DNA from: Romanomermis culicivorax
Taxonomy: Eukaryota; Nematoda; Enoplea; Mermithida; Mermithidae
Direction: 5' to 3'
Assembly (NCBI GenBank): GCA_963922205.1
Contig: CAWUHX010000525.1
Span: forward strand, 1-64,000
DNA: 64,000 bases
The notes beneath the pieces are model-generated. The model was not told where the DNA came from. It ran no database searches and saw only the letters and a list, made by a program, of their open reading frames with translations. Of the stretch, positions 50,649 through 61,454 are shown one piece after another; positions within the stretch are counted from its first letter, which is position 1; every line of letters begins with the position of its first letter. Both the position numbers and the translations under genes were made by a program.

Positions 50649-51730
50649 TTATAATCTTTATATAATAGTTTCATCATCTCAAACGTATCATTTCCAGTCC
50701 AGGCCCGTATTTAGAGAGGCGAAGGGGGGAATTCCCGTCTAAATTTTTTTTAGAAAAAAAATTTGAGCAATATCATTATATTTATACATCACAATAAAAC
50801 TAAATTATTGTATTTACACACTTTTCGTCAAACATAGAATTTAGCCACTAATCCAAGCACACTTAAACTAACTGAAAATAACTCGTCTTTAAATGATTCT
50901 GATTCTCTTTTTATTCAGTAAATCCTAAAAAAATTTTGGAAAATTCCCCCTTTTTTGAAAATCCTGGATACGGATATGATTATTTCATGTTTAATTGGCA
51001 AGCTAGAATATTATATCTTTATATTCAATGAAGATCCGCATTTTTTCCTTCATAGATTTTTTGAGAAAGATCAACACGTCAACTTTTTGAAGCGTTTGTT
51101 CTTTTCTTAACGTAAATTCAATTCAAAAGCTTCATCGAAGTATTTTTGGAAAATTTCTACGCTTCTGACTCACAGCTTTTCGGTCAAATTTATGAAAGGT
51201 TTACGAACAAATTAATGGTTTTAAAATTTTTCCAATGATAAATTTCTAGAAATTACGATTTATGAATACAAAATTTAAATCTAGTTTTTGAGATATATGA
51301 TCAGAATGGTTATCAGAATGCTTTAAAAAGCTCAAAAACACTTGAATAAAGCGTTTATGAGTATTTTCAAGCGAAAAAAACGAGGATTTTAAGACGAAAA
51401 AAAATTTTTTCCACATGTGGAAAAAAAATTTGACCCCTTTCCACATTTGTGGAAAAAAAAGTTTGTCGAACAAACGACGGAAGATACGCATCGCATCATA
51501 GACTGTTTTTTTCGACATTTGCATTTTGCACTATAATGGGGCGAAAAATCTGGAGTGTGGAAAAAAATTTTGAGCTCTTTTAACAAATGTGTAAGAAATT
51601 TTGGGTTTTCATATTAGGGAGATGCATTTCAGAAGGTCCAATTCTCAAAATTTTTCGGCGCTTCGCACCGGTTATAACTTTAATAATCATTATTATTTTT
51701 TACCAAGCTCAGGCGCGATCGCGACCAAAT
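50649..51730. repeat. Outer J sequence and further J fragments
   Basis: J interior continues at 50649-50694 and from 50979, with CCACATGTGG/CCACATTTGTGG words at about 51408-51450. A new J start, GACTGTTTTTTTCGACATTTG, occurs near 51502 and its core TTTTTCGGCGCTTCGCACC near 51655. 51731-52200 holds no recognised feature. Confidence 0.65.
50695..50978. mobile_element. MITE (CCCGTATTTAGAG family), duplication ATCATTTC/ATTATTTC
   Basis: From CAGTCCAGGCCCGTATTTAG to GGATACGGATATG, inverted copy of 53350-53685. The host J sequence reads continuously across it, and the flanks match at 7 of 8. Confidence 0.75.
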
Positions 51731-52204
51731 CCATGAAAATTCGTATTAGTAGCGCAAAACGGATGTTCTTGTGATCATTTTCTACAAAAAAACTGAAATT
51801 TTTATCCGTTTTCACTCCTGAGTCGCTTACCCCAGCCCTATGATAGCCACTTGCCTAACGATAAAAAATCTTTGGGGCGCCATATAGCTAGGGTCGACGA
51901 TTTCTGAGAGAGAGGTTCATCCTGACACTTCTCTCAAACTACATGAATTGTTGAGAGCCTCTATTTTTAACTTCGTTAAGCTGGAAACAGAGTTGTAGTT
52001 GTGAAATTGAAGTAAAAGTTGTCTTATTGTGAAAAAAGTTTTATAAAGCTGTTTACACACAATAATACTTTAAAAATTACCCAGATTTGTAAGTTGCACG
52101 TAATCTTAAGTCAGCAACTTTTAATTTTAATTTTTTATACCTACAATTGACAATGTTTTCTATGGAAAAATTTTTAATTTACAAAGTGCAATCTAAAAAT
52201 AGCC

Positions 52205-52395
52205 TTCTTCTTTTTCGGGGAAACGGGATTCGACACTTTCGGGGAATAGGGACCTTCGGGGAAAAGGGAAAATCGGTGTTTGATTTATAGCGTTCTACAG
52301 GTAAACGGGACTTTCGGGGAATCGGGACATTGGGGGAAAAGGGACATTTGGGGAATGGGGAGACACCCGTCTCTTCTTCCTGAACGTCCCGATTT
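52205..52395. repeat. Degenerate GGGGAA-type minisatellite
   Basis: Recurring TTCGGGGAAAAGGGA-like units of about 15-20 bases (CGGGGAATAGGGAC, GGGGAATCGGGAC, GGGGAAAAGGGAC). 52725-52785 has two copies of CCGCGCGGCGAAGTATGACA. Otherwise 52396-53030 shows nothing recognised. Confidence 0.65.
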
Positions 52396-53029
52396 CCCGA
52401 ATACTAGGGAAAGGAGATGGATCCACTTTGAATCTGGGTCCTAAAAAGCAGGTCCGACCGGACCCAGATCAGATCTGAATCCTGTATATAGCACATATGT
52501 GAATGAATAATCGTGTATATATATTCAATTTTTCAAAATCAATTTATATAAATTGATATTTCTCAGCAGTGATTTTTATTTTGATTGATTTTTATTTTTC
52601 TTTTACGCTTTTTATTTTTCGATTTTTTTCGTATTTTTCATCTTTTTCGCATTTTTCTTATTTTGCATTTATCGAGACGAGCAATACACATTTTTTGAAA
52701 AGAGCAAAATCCAAAAGCAAAAAGCGGCGCCGCGCGTTGCCGCGCGGCGAAGTATGACAAGCCACCGCGCGGCGAAGTATGACAGGGCCTTAACAGTTCT
52801 ACAGCCGAATAATATTCGCAACAAAATTCCAAAATTTTAAAGCCTGTTCTGACGTGAAACTTTTTTTACTTTAATGATGATTTTTATTAGATTTTTCCTT
52901 TTAAATTTGATTTTCATTCGAAAAAAAATTTGACTAAAATTTGCGCAATAAATAAATCATTACAATAGAAATTTTAAACCCATTTACGTCAATTTAGGAG
53001 AATGACGAACGAAGAATATATAATTTTTG

Positions 53030-53220
53030 CTGTACACAGAACTTTAATAATCATTATTATTTATTATCAAGCTCAGGTGCGGCTTTTATCATGTCTACCT
53101 TCACTTACCATTTAATCTTTAATAGTTTTCATCATCTTAAACGTATAATTTCATGTTTAATTGGCAATCTTCAATATTATGTGTTTATATTTAATGACGA
53201 TCTGCATTGTTTGGTGATGA
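53030..53220. repeat. Family J fragment
   Basis: AAGCTCAGGTGCGGCTTTTA, CATGTCTACCTTCACTTACC and CATCATCTTAAACG blocks as in J interiors; termini absent. Confidence 0.7.
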
Positions 53221-53349
53221 TAAATCAAACTCAAACTTAAGACGATTTTTCATACAGAATTTTTATTATCCTGATAGTAAAAAGACGTTTTAAAATTTCG
53301 ATTTTTATGCTCAAGAAATAAATTTGGTACAAAATTTAGACATTATTAG

Positions 53350-53685
53350 CATACCCGTATCCAGGATTTTCAAAAAAGGGAATTTTCCAACATTTTTTTA
53401 AATTTACTGAATAAAAAGAAAATAATTTTTGCAGTAAAGACGACTTATTTATTATGTAATATAATAATTTAATTTGGGAATCCTAATGTATAAGTACAAT
53501 GATATTGCTGAAAATTTTATTCTAAAATTTATAATTTGAGTTTAATCTAACATTTATGATATCAGTTTAAACGTATACGGCGTGGATTTTGGAAAAAAAA
53601 ACCTTTAAAAATGTTAAAAAACCGAAAAAATGTAAAAAAAATTTAGGGGAGGAATACCCCCCTTCCCCCTCTAAATACGGGCCTG
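53350..53685. mobile_element. MITE (CCCGTATTTAGAG family), duplication ATTATTAG
   Basis: 336 bp, CATACCCGTATCCAGGATTT to CTCTAAATACGGGCCTG, exact ATTATTAG at 53342-53349 and 53686-53693. It defines the family shared with 50695-50978. From 53694 to 53990 nothing is recognised apart from possible S2P upstream sequence. Confidence 0.88.
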
Positions 53686-53990
53686 ATTATTAGTATTTTT
53701 GAAGTCGCCTAAATTATAGTTATATAAAATATTGAAGAAAAAATATATTATACGTTTCGAATTTGTTAAATCGTTAATTTTTGTCAGGAAATTTGAATAA
53801 TTTACTTTTTCATTGTCCGATGTGTCGAAAACTGCTTTCTATCTTTTCAGGAAATTGTTCAACGCCAGGATTGTCATTTACGCTAACCGGTTGTGCAGGA
53901 GAAAATTTATCAGTTTGTTAAATCATTTATTAGTCTAATTAACACTGCTCAAAATTATGGACCGATAATTCGAATTCCGATTCTCTAGTT

Positions 53991-56900
53991 ATGTTAATCA
54001 CTACCATCGCCGGTTTATTTTTCGGTGTTTGGAGTCTAATTTTATTATTAGATTATTACTTTAAAAGTCGAAATTCCTATTCTTATAATAAACTAATAGA
54101 AAAATTAGGACTAATAATCAGCCCTTTTCATTTACGCTTCTATTTATTGGGCGATTATTTTGAAAAACGTTTAGAAAATTCGCAGCGCTTAAAATCGCCG
54201 TTAATTAGAAAACTGTTGGATTATTGGTTTTTAATCGGCGTTTTCGTGAGCGTTGGATGTTCTATTTTCATTTTACATTTGTTATGTTTAACATTAACGT
54301 CGCAATTGAAATTTTTGGCCTATTATTTGGGGTTAAATTTTACGAAAAAATTTTCGGACCAAGATCGGCATTTATCTAAACGAGAAACGACAAATTTTTC
54401 GAATGTAGATGTTAAAGAATCGTCATTTTTGGACGAAGAAAGCGATTATTTGCCGAAAGTAAGTTATATTTTCAGAGACTCCTCGAGAAAAAATTCAAAT
54501 TTCTCATAATGGCTTTTGAAATCCTAAATTTTCAAATTTTTTGAATTTTTCATTGCGTGAGTTTCTTGTTCAAGCTCTCAAAATTATAGGAAATAAATAT
54601 CAAAATTTTAGACACATTATGTGTCCAGTTTTTAATTTTCACAGAATTAGCTTTCTATTTTTCGCAATTTTGTATAAATAGCTTTTCCCGAAAATCACGC
54701 TCGAAATTCAAGATTTTCGATATAAATTTTCAAATTTCCATTCTATTTTTTCTCAGCCAAATTTTTGAAAACTTGACTTCCAAATCGTGATTTCTAATTG
54801 AATTATCAATTTTTTGCGCAGTATTCGTCGATCGGCATCGTGCCAGTCGTTCCGGGACTAAATTTACCGTGGAGCCACGCGCCCTTACTCTTTTTAGTCC
54901 TAATTTTGGCCGGTCTACTCCATGAATTGGGTCACGCCTTGGCCGCCACCAACGAACGGGTCAAAATTAACGGTTTTGGTTTATTTTTATTGGGCGTCTA
55001 TCCGGGGGCGTTCACGGAATTGCACCGTGAGGAAAAATTGAATTTATCTGGAACAGATTACATTGTGTTTTAGCTCAGTTGAAAATTTTGAATTTTAGCT
55101 AACTTTTCAATTAGTTCTGCGAATTCTCGAATCAAAAGTCGTTGTAAACTTCTATATCGTAGATTTTTTATTTTCAATCCCCATATTCTGTAGTAAGAGT
55201 CTTATGTGATTCTGTAGCCCAAAGTTTGCCAATTCAGTGCCGATTTAGAGATGAATTTTCTCGCATAACTTACATTTTATTAAACTCTAGTTTGGATATC
55301 CCAATATTCGAGAAAAACTTGACATTCCAATATTCAAAGCAAATTTGACGAATTTTGTTTGAAGTCTTGGAATTCTTATGATAATTCCTTTTGAATTTGT
55401 AAATATTCTCTTTTGGTTCTTTTGAAAGTCAAATATTGTTTTGATTTTTTAAACTTATGAGGAATTTCTTCAGAATCTATAATTTATTCCAGATTTATGT
55501 AGAATTAATTATTAGCACTATTATGCTTTTGAAGCTCCATCATTGTTATGCTTTTGGAGCCTCAATTTTCGTGTTGGGAGTTCCAAAAAAATTGCGGAAT
55601 TTTTCCTCAGTGATCAGATTCTACCAGAATTTTTCTAGAAAGATTCATTAAACTCTGATGATTTTTAAACAAATTTTTGTATTCCGAAATTCCAAACCGA
55701 GTCCCAGGATTTGTTAAAAAATCTTCAGTTTCTAAAATTTTCCGCAGAATTTTTCAAATTTTGAAACCGCGTTTTTTCTCTTCACGAAAGTTTCTGATCT
55801 TTTTGAATTTCAAGTTTTATGATATTAAATTTCGAATCGAATTTCCTTAAGTAATATATTTCGATTTATCTGAAAGTTGAATTATTTTATTTCCGAATTT
55901 TTAGCTAAAGCTGCAGAATTTTCTCGAAACTTCAAATTCTAATAATCGTTTCAGAATCTTTATACAATTCTCGTGTAATTTTTATATTTTTTTCCAATAT
56001 TGAGGTCTGACTTTTCAGATTTGTGTATAAATTATAAATATTTTTCGAATTTTGTTGTGGATTATCAGATCAGGATTTCTATGAAAGTAAAGTATTCTGA
56101 GATTTTAAGACTTCGTTTTTTTGTGCAGATTGTGAAAAAAGTTCCAAAATCTGTCTAGAATTTTAGTAAAAAAAATTTTTAGCTTTATTTAGCGTCTAAA
56201 TTTAGGTTTTTCTAACCGCAAAAAAACATTGGCATTCTCCCGGAATTTCTATACAATTTTTTGGAACCTAATTTTCTATATTTCAGATGAAGATTTATAT
56301 AGCACTTCGGCAATGAAACGTTTGAAAATTTTTTGCGCCGGCATTTGGCACAATATAGCTACGGTAATCTTGTGCATGATTTGCATATCCGGTCTACCGT
56401 ACGCCCTAAATTTCGGTTACTCGTTGAACAAAGGCGTTTTGGTGACCGACGTGCGAGCGGCGTCCGGCCTTCGCGATGTGGGTGGTCTAAAACCGGGCGA
56501 CGTTGTTTACGAGATTAATTATTGTAAAGTGGAAAATGAACACTCTTGGCGAGAATGTTTGAAAAAAATGTCCAAACAAAATACGGGCTATTGCGTACCG
56601 AAATTAAAAATGAGACTGGCGGCCAAAATGACACAAAAGTAAAAAAATTTCTAATCGAAAAATCGGAATTTAAAAAAAATCTTGAATGTAAATTCTGAAA
56701 ATTCTTACACTAAATTTTCAAATTTCAATCTTGGCATAAAAAATTAATTTTTCAATTTTTCAGTATTCAAAGCGTTTTCGAAAACCCTAATCTTTGATGT
56801 GAAGGTTCGATTTGAATTTTGAAAATTTGTATCCCTATTTTTTAAATTTTAAAAAGTGTATTTTCATACAATTCTTTCTCCTGTTTGAATAAGAATGAAG

Positions 56901-59362
56901 TTTTCACGCTATGAATAAAAACATGCCAAATTGGAAAATGGGCTTTTTCAATTTTTTGCTTGTATTTCTTCATAGGGAATCGAATTTTGTCATAAAATTT
57001 GGAGCAGTATCTACTTTTCCTTTTTGAATAGAAAAAACTTTTTCATTTTTATGAAAAATTTGAGTTTGCATTTTTTCATGGAAGTCATGGGCCAACTTTG
57101 TTATCCTACTTTCAGAGATTTTCGATTTGTGGATCTGAGTATCCAACAGTGATCTGATGTTGTGGTATGGCTTATTTTGAAGCTTAGACTTAGCATTCTC
57201 CTTAGGCTTGGGCTTACGGAATGCCCGTGGTCTGCAGGGTCAAGGTCGAAAATCTCTGGAAGTAGGATAACAAGATTGGCCCGAAGTCATATATAACCAT
57301 TATTTTATGGAATTCTCCCCATGAGAATTCATTTTTATATTTTCCAATTCGTTAACAAAAAACTTGAATTCTTCATCATTAATTGGTTTTTCCATTTTGT
57401 GTAAATTGATTCTGTTTTGAAATTCATCCGTATGAAGAAAGCTGTTCTTCAAATAGAAACCTTATTGTATAATTAGAAATTGTTATTAAAAAACCGTTTT
57501 TTCTTGAATTTTAGAAGGGAAATGACTTTTCAATCCCTAATTTAAAAATTGATTCATCCCGTATTTCCCTTATAGAAAATAGATTTTTCAATTTCTTTTT
57601 ATGAACGTTAGTTGGAAATTCAAATGTAAAAGCGATTTTATAAAACTTTTCTTCCAAAGATTTTATCCATTTTTGCTGGTTAAAATTTTTCATTAATTTC
57701 CACTTTTCGTTAATTTCCACTTTTTTGCAAAATTCTTCGATTATGAATCGAAACATTAGATTTTTCAAATCATTGTGTGTTAAAAATCGTTTTTTGAAAG
57801 TTTCTGTTGTAAGGAACGATTTTTTACAATTTTTATTTTAAAGCTGCGTTTTTAGCTTAATTTTGTAAAAAATCGACTTTTCGAATTTTTAATGTGTCTC
57901 TGGAAAAGTTTATTTTTGCACTTTCTTCTGTTAAAAAAATGAATTCCTCAAGCTTTCCGTGTAGAATATGATCATTTTTCACAAAAAAAAGTTTGTTCAA
58001 ATTCTTGCCTTGAAAATGCGGTTTTAAAAAATCTTTTTCTGTAGAAATCTGGTGTTTTCCAGCTTTTTCTCGGTAAAAAGGTTAATGATTTCAACTTCAA
58101 CTATCAATTTTTTTAATCCATCAATCCTTTTTTTGTATGTTTTATGCTTAAGAAATTTCTTTCAAGTTTTTCTTGAAAAAAATTCAATGTCGCAACTTTT
58201 CGTATAAATTTTTTTCCAACTGATTTTTTCATTTATACATCTTGTATAAAATAAAAAATTAAAAAATTTTTGTAAAAAAACGGCTTTTTTCAAGCTTTCC
58301 TATTAGAAAATTTTTTCTGAATTTTTCGTCATAAATCAATTTTTTAGTTGCTGTTCTAAAGACTTGATTTTTAGCATTTATTTCTTCAAATTCTTTGTGT
58401 ATGAAGAAAAATGAAATAAATTGTGGGTTTTCGTGTAAAAAATTATTTCTCTTACTTTTCTCGCAAAAAATCAATTCGCACAATTTCTTGTGTAGTTTCG
58501 GTTTGTTTAATTTTTTCAGTAAGAAAACTGCGTTTTTCAGCTTTTTCTAAAAAAGATCGAATGTTTCTAATTTCTCTCGTGAATTTTTTTCTGTCGAAAG
58601 TTTGATGTCCTTCAAACATTTGTGTTAAAGATTAGTTTTTTCGGATAAATTATCTATTTCTCATTTTTTAATAGTTTTGACTTTTTCAGATTCCAAATGG
58701 ACGAACACGGCGAATTGAAATGTTGCCAACAAAACGCCACGGCCAGCCACATGTGTTTCTATTACAAAATGTACAGTACGAATAGCAATAATGTGAATTC
58801 GACCACCCACAACGACACGTTCGCCTACTCTTGTTTACCGGCCCGTTACGTCACGGATCATTTCTTTTGCAATTATTCTAAACCGTGTCAACCGCCGTTT
58901 CAAACTTCTTGTATATACCCGGCTCTGTTCAACAATAGCAAATTATTCCGTTTCCAATTGGACAATATTAATAATCGGAGAGATAGGAGGCACCCCGTCC
59001 TATTCATCGGCCAAACTAAATCCATTTTAGATCATGTGACGGTGAAAAGTCACGTGCCGCGAAAATTTTTTGAAAACATCGCCTGGCCAATATGGCTGCC
59101 GGATTTTTGCGATCTATTTTTGCGATACTTGTTTACATTTTCATTGGCTTTCGCGCTATTGAACGCCATGCCATGTTATACATTGGACGGGCAATATATT
59201 TTTAGCGTCCTAACAACCGTGGATACTGTGGTCGCTGCGAAAAATCGCCGTGAGAATAAAATTTTTGCTTTTTTATGCTACAAATTTTTGATGTTTCTCG
59301 GAACTTCTATGTTATTATGTGTGATAGTATTGGGATTGGGGGTTTTCATACTAATAAACTAA
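53991..59362 (+). CDS. MBTPS2: Site-2 protease, intramembrane zinc metalloprotease
   Basis: The enzyme cleaves SREBP, ATF6 and related factors within the Golgi membrane after site-1 cleavage. Four exons with consistent phase, 565 codons: 53991-54458, 54822-55026, 56287-56638, 58690-59362. Exon 1 has two hydrophobic segments and a cytosolic region. Exon 2 has VPGLNLPWSHAPLL, the zinc motif HELGHALAA (HExxH) and NGFGLFLLGVYPGAF. Exon 3 has LKIFCAGIWHN and a PDZ-like part with GLKPGDVVYEINYC. Exon 4 has a Cys-rich lumenal part and NAMPCYTLDGQYIF with the third zinc-ligand motif (LDG). The donor at 55027 (GTGAGG) rather than later read-through gives an uninterrupted alignment with the family. Introns 2 (1260) and 3 (2051) are large, AT-rich and full of degenerate T-rich repeats, unlike the short introns elsewhere. 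Confidence 0.93.
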
Positions 59363-60972
59363 TAAAAGTTATCATAAAACAATGAGATTAGTCTTTATGT
59401 TCATTTTTCTCAATTTTACTGGTTTTCAAAAGCCAGCTGGTAAGCATCGAGGTATACGCTTGAAAATTTATTACCCGAGAATTCCCTGTCGTTTGAATAG
59501 TTATTTCGACGCTTGCCCTATTCGGAAGTGCAGTCGGCGACAAAAATCCTAGAATTTTTTCACTTCTGAACTGGGCTTTCTGCAAATTGCCTATTCATTC
59601 ATTGGAATCGTCGATTGTTGGCGACAAAAACAGTAGGATTTTTCGCTTCTGAATTGGGCTTTATGGGGTCGGTGCCAGATCCGCTACCTATTGCACATCC
59701 GCTACTTTCTGGTGAGGTATATAAGTAACACGTTACACTTACTTTTTGCGTTGAATAACCTAGGCAGGATTTCATCATGGAAGAATGTACAGTATACATT
59801 TACAAATTATTAGGCTCATTTGATTTTTTTACCAATTAGATGGCGCATGTATCGTGAAAATTAAAAATTTGATTCGTTAAAAATTGGGAAATATGCTGTT
59901 GCAACCGATGCGACTCAAAATTTTCTATTTTCCCCGTATTTTCAGAAGTAAATGCAAGAAATTGTGTTCTGCTAAATGCGTGCCACGAACCCCGGTGAGA
60001 TGCAGGATTTGTTCTAAACCCAAGGTTATCCCAATAATTTTCGATAGAAAGGGATAATTGCCATGGATCCACGTTTGCTGCAAATAATCAGTCCTTGGTC
60101 TACTCGGGGGTATATTCAACAACAGTTTTATTTTAATTTTGAACTCAAAATGATAAAATATTTGACAATAATTTAAAAAAAGTATTTGAAAAAATTAAAA
60201 AACAAAACGCAAACGATATTTTCATCACCCGGATTGGTACAGGTAAAGAATGAAAAACGTCCGTTAGGCTGATTGTTCTGTCACACGAGGTCCTTGTGTG
60301 GTCACTTTGTTAGGTAAATAAGAATTTTTCACGCATTAGAATGTGGTTGCGTGAACATTTTTTTGATTTTATTACGTATCTTTACTCATTAGTGACTTAT
60401 CTTCAGGTAGACTCTCTGTAGTATTACGTTTTTTAACCATTCTTGCGGTTCCATTAAAGTGGCAAACAAAATATTTTTTACCACGCAGAACGCCTACCGT
60501 ATTCCATTTTCTTGTATTCTTTTGTCTTCGGAAACCCCTTATGAAAACAGTAGCAAAACTTTTTTCACATTTCTTGCTGTCTAGTAGCGGATCTGATTAT
60601 GGTAGCGGATGTGCACTAGGTAGCGGATGTGCAGTAGGTAGCGGATGTGCTACCCAATCGGCTTTATAGACCGTAATTTATCCCCAACAGATTAGAAAGT
60701 ACAGTGACCTGCAGACATATTGTAAAACTGATAAGAAATTTATAAGAGGATATATGCACACTAGCTGCAGTGAACAATATTAATGCGATGACCATCCGAT
60801 TCCAAAAAAGATTTCTAATTCCATTACTGACATTGTTTTCATTGCAGTATTCTTTTCTCAGCATTGTGCCCGTGATAAACGAAGTGTGGCATGATAACCA
60901 AAAATCAAAGCTGACATAGCCATTCATTCATACATAGCAATGAAAGTGTACACAGCTCTACGATTTGAAAGG
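59363..60972. repeat. Inverted-arm repeat with TAGCGGATGTGC words; local duplication
   Basis: CAGATCCGCTACCTATTGCA (about 59675-59694) and further CATCCGCTAC are answered inverted at about 60588-60652 by three tandem GGTAGCGGATGTGC units. 59535-59580 and 59613-59662 are a tandem duplication (GGCGACAAAAA ... GGGCTTT). About 880 bases between the arms show no gene. Ends and target duplication are unresolved. Confidence 0.5.
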
Positions 60973-61454
60973 AGTGTTGTAGTGTGTTTTCCGCCGATTT
61001 TTTATCGTTTTGTCAAAGCGCGTTAGAGGCCCGCAGGTGGCAAGTGGAGAGAGCAACGTGGACCACCAGCAGCCATCTTACTGTAGCGCACGTCAGTACG
61101 CGTGTGCTGGTCTCTCTCAATCAGTATCACTAGTGTGTTATAATTTTGTATGTTTTCTTACTAGTTGTGCGCCCCGTTGGCCACCACTAGTCCTTACTCG
61201 CCGCCTCCCACCACGCCTTTTCGTTTTTCTCTCGCCCGTGCGTGGGAGTAGATTTTGTGTTTTTTATTTTCTCGCCCGTCTCCGCCTTGTTCATGTAAGT
61301 TTTTGTGTTTTGTTGCATAATATTAAAAGGTAGAAATTCTCGCCTTTCGATCTTGCGCAATAAGGGAGACAATTAAAGAAATTAGGCTTTCTTTAATTGT
61401 TGGGACAATTAGTGTTGGGGTTTAAGTATCAGTAATTAGATTATCCGAGAACAC
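60973..61454 (+). promoter_or_regulatory. Putative LTR/leader of the gypsy element
   Basis: Base composition changes here from AT-rich to GC-richer. The segment starts TGTTGTAGTGTG, has TTATAATTTTG near 61139 and runs to the coding frame at 61455. A perfect 12-bp hairpin (CAATTAAAGAAA, loop TTAGGC, TTTCTTTAATTG) lies at 61370-61399. The second LTR and primer-binding site cannot be checked because the element leaves the window. Confidence 0.4.
61370..61399 (+). other. Perfect 12-bp stem, 6-base loop hairpin
   Basis: Stem CAATTAAAGAAA / TTTCTTTAATTG with loop TTAGGC, 55 bases before the gypsy frame. Its role, if any, is unknown; a terminator or packaging-type structure is possible. Confidence 0.6.
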
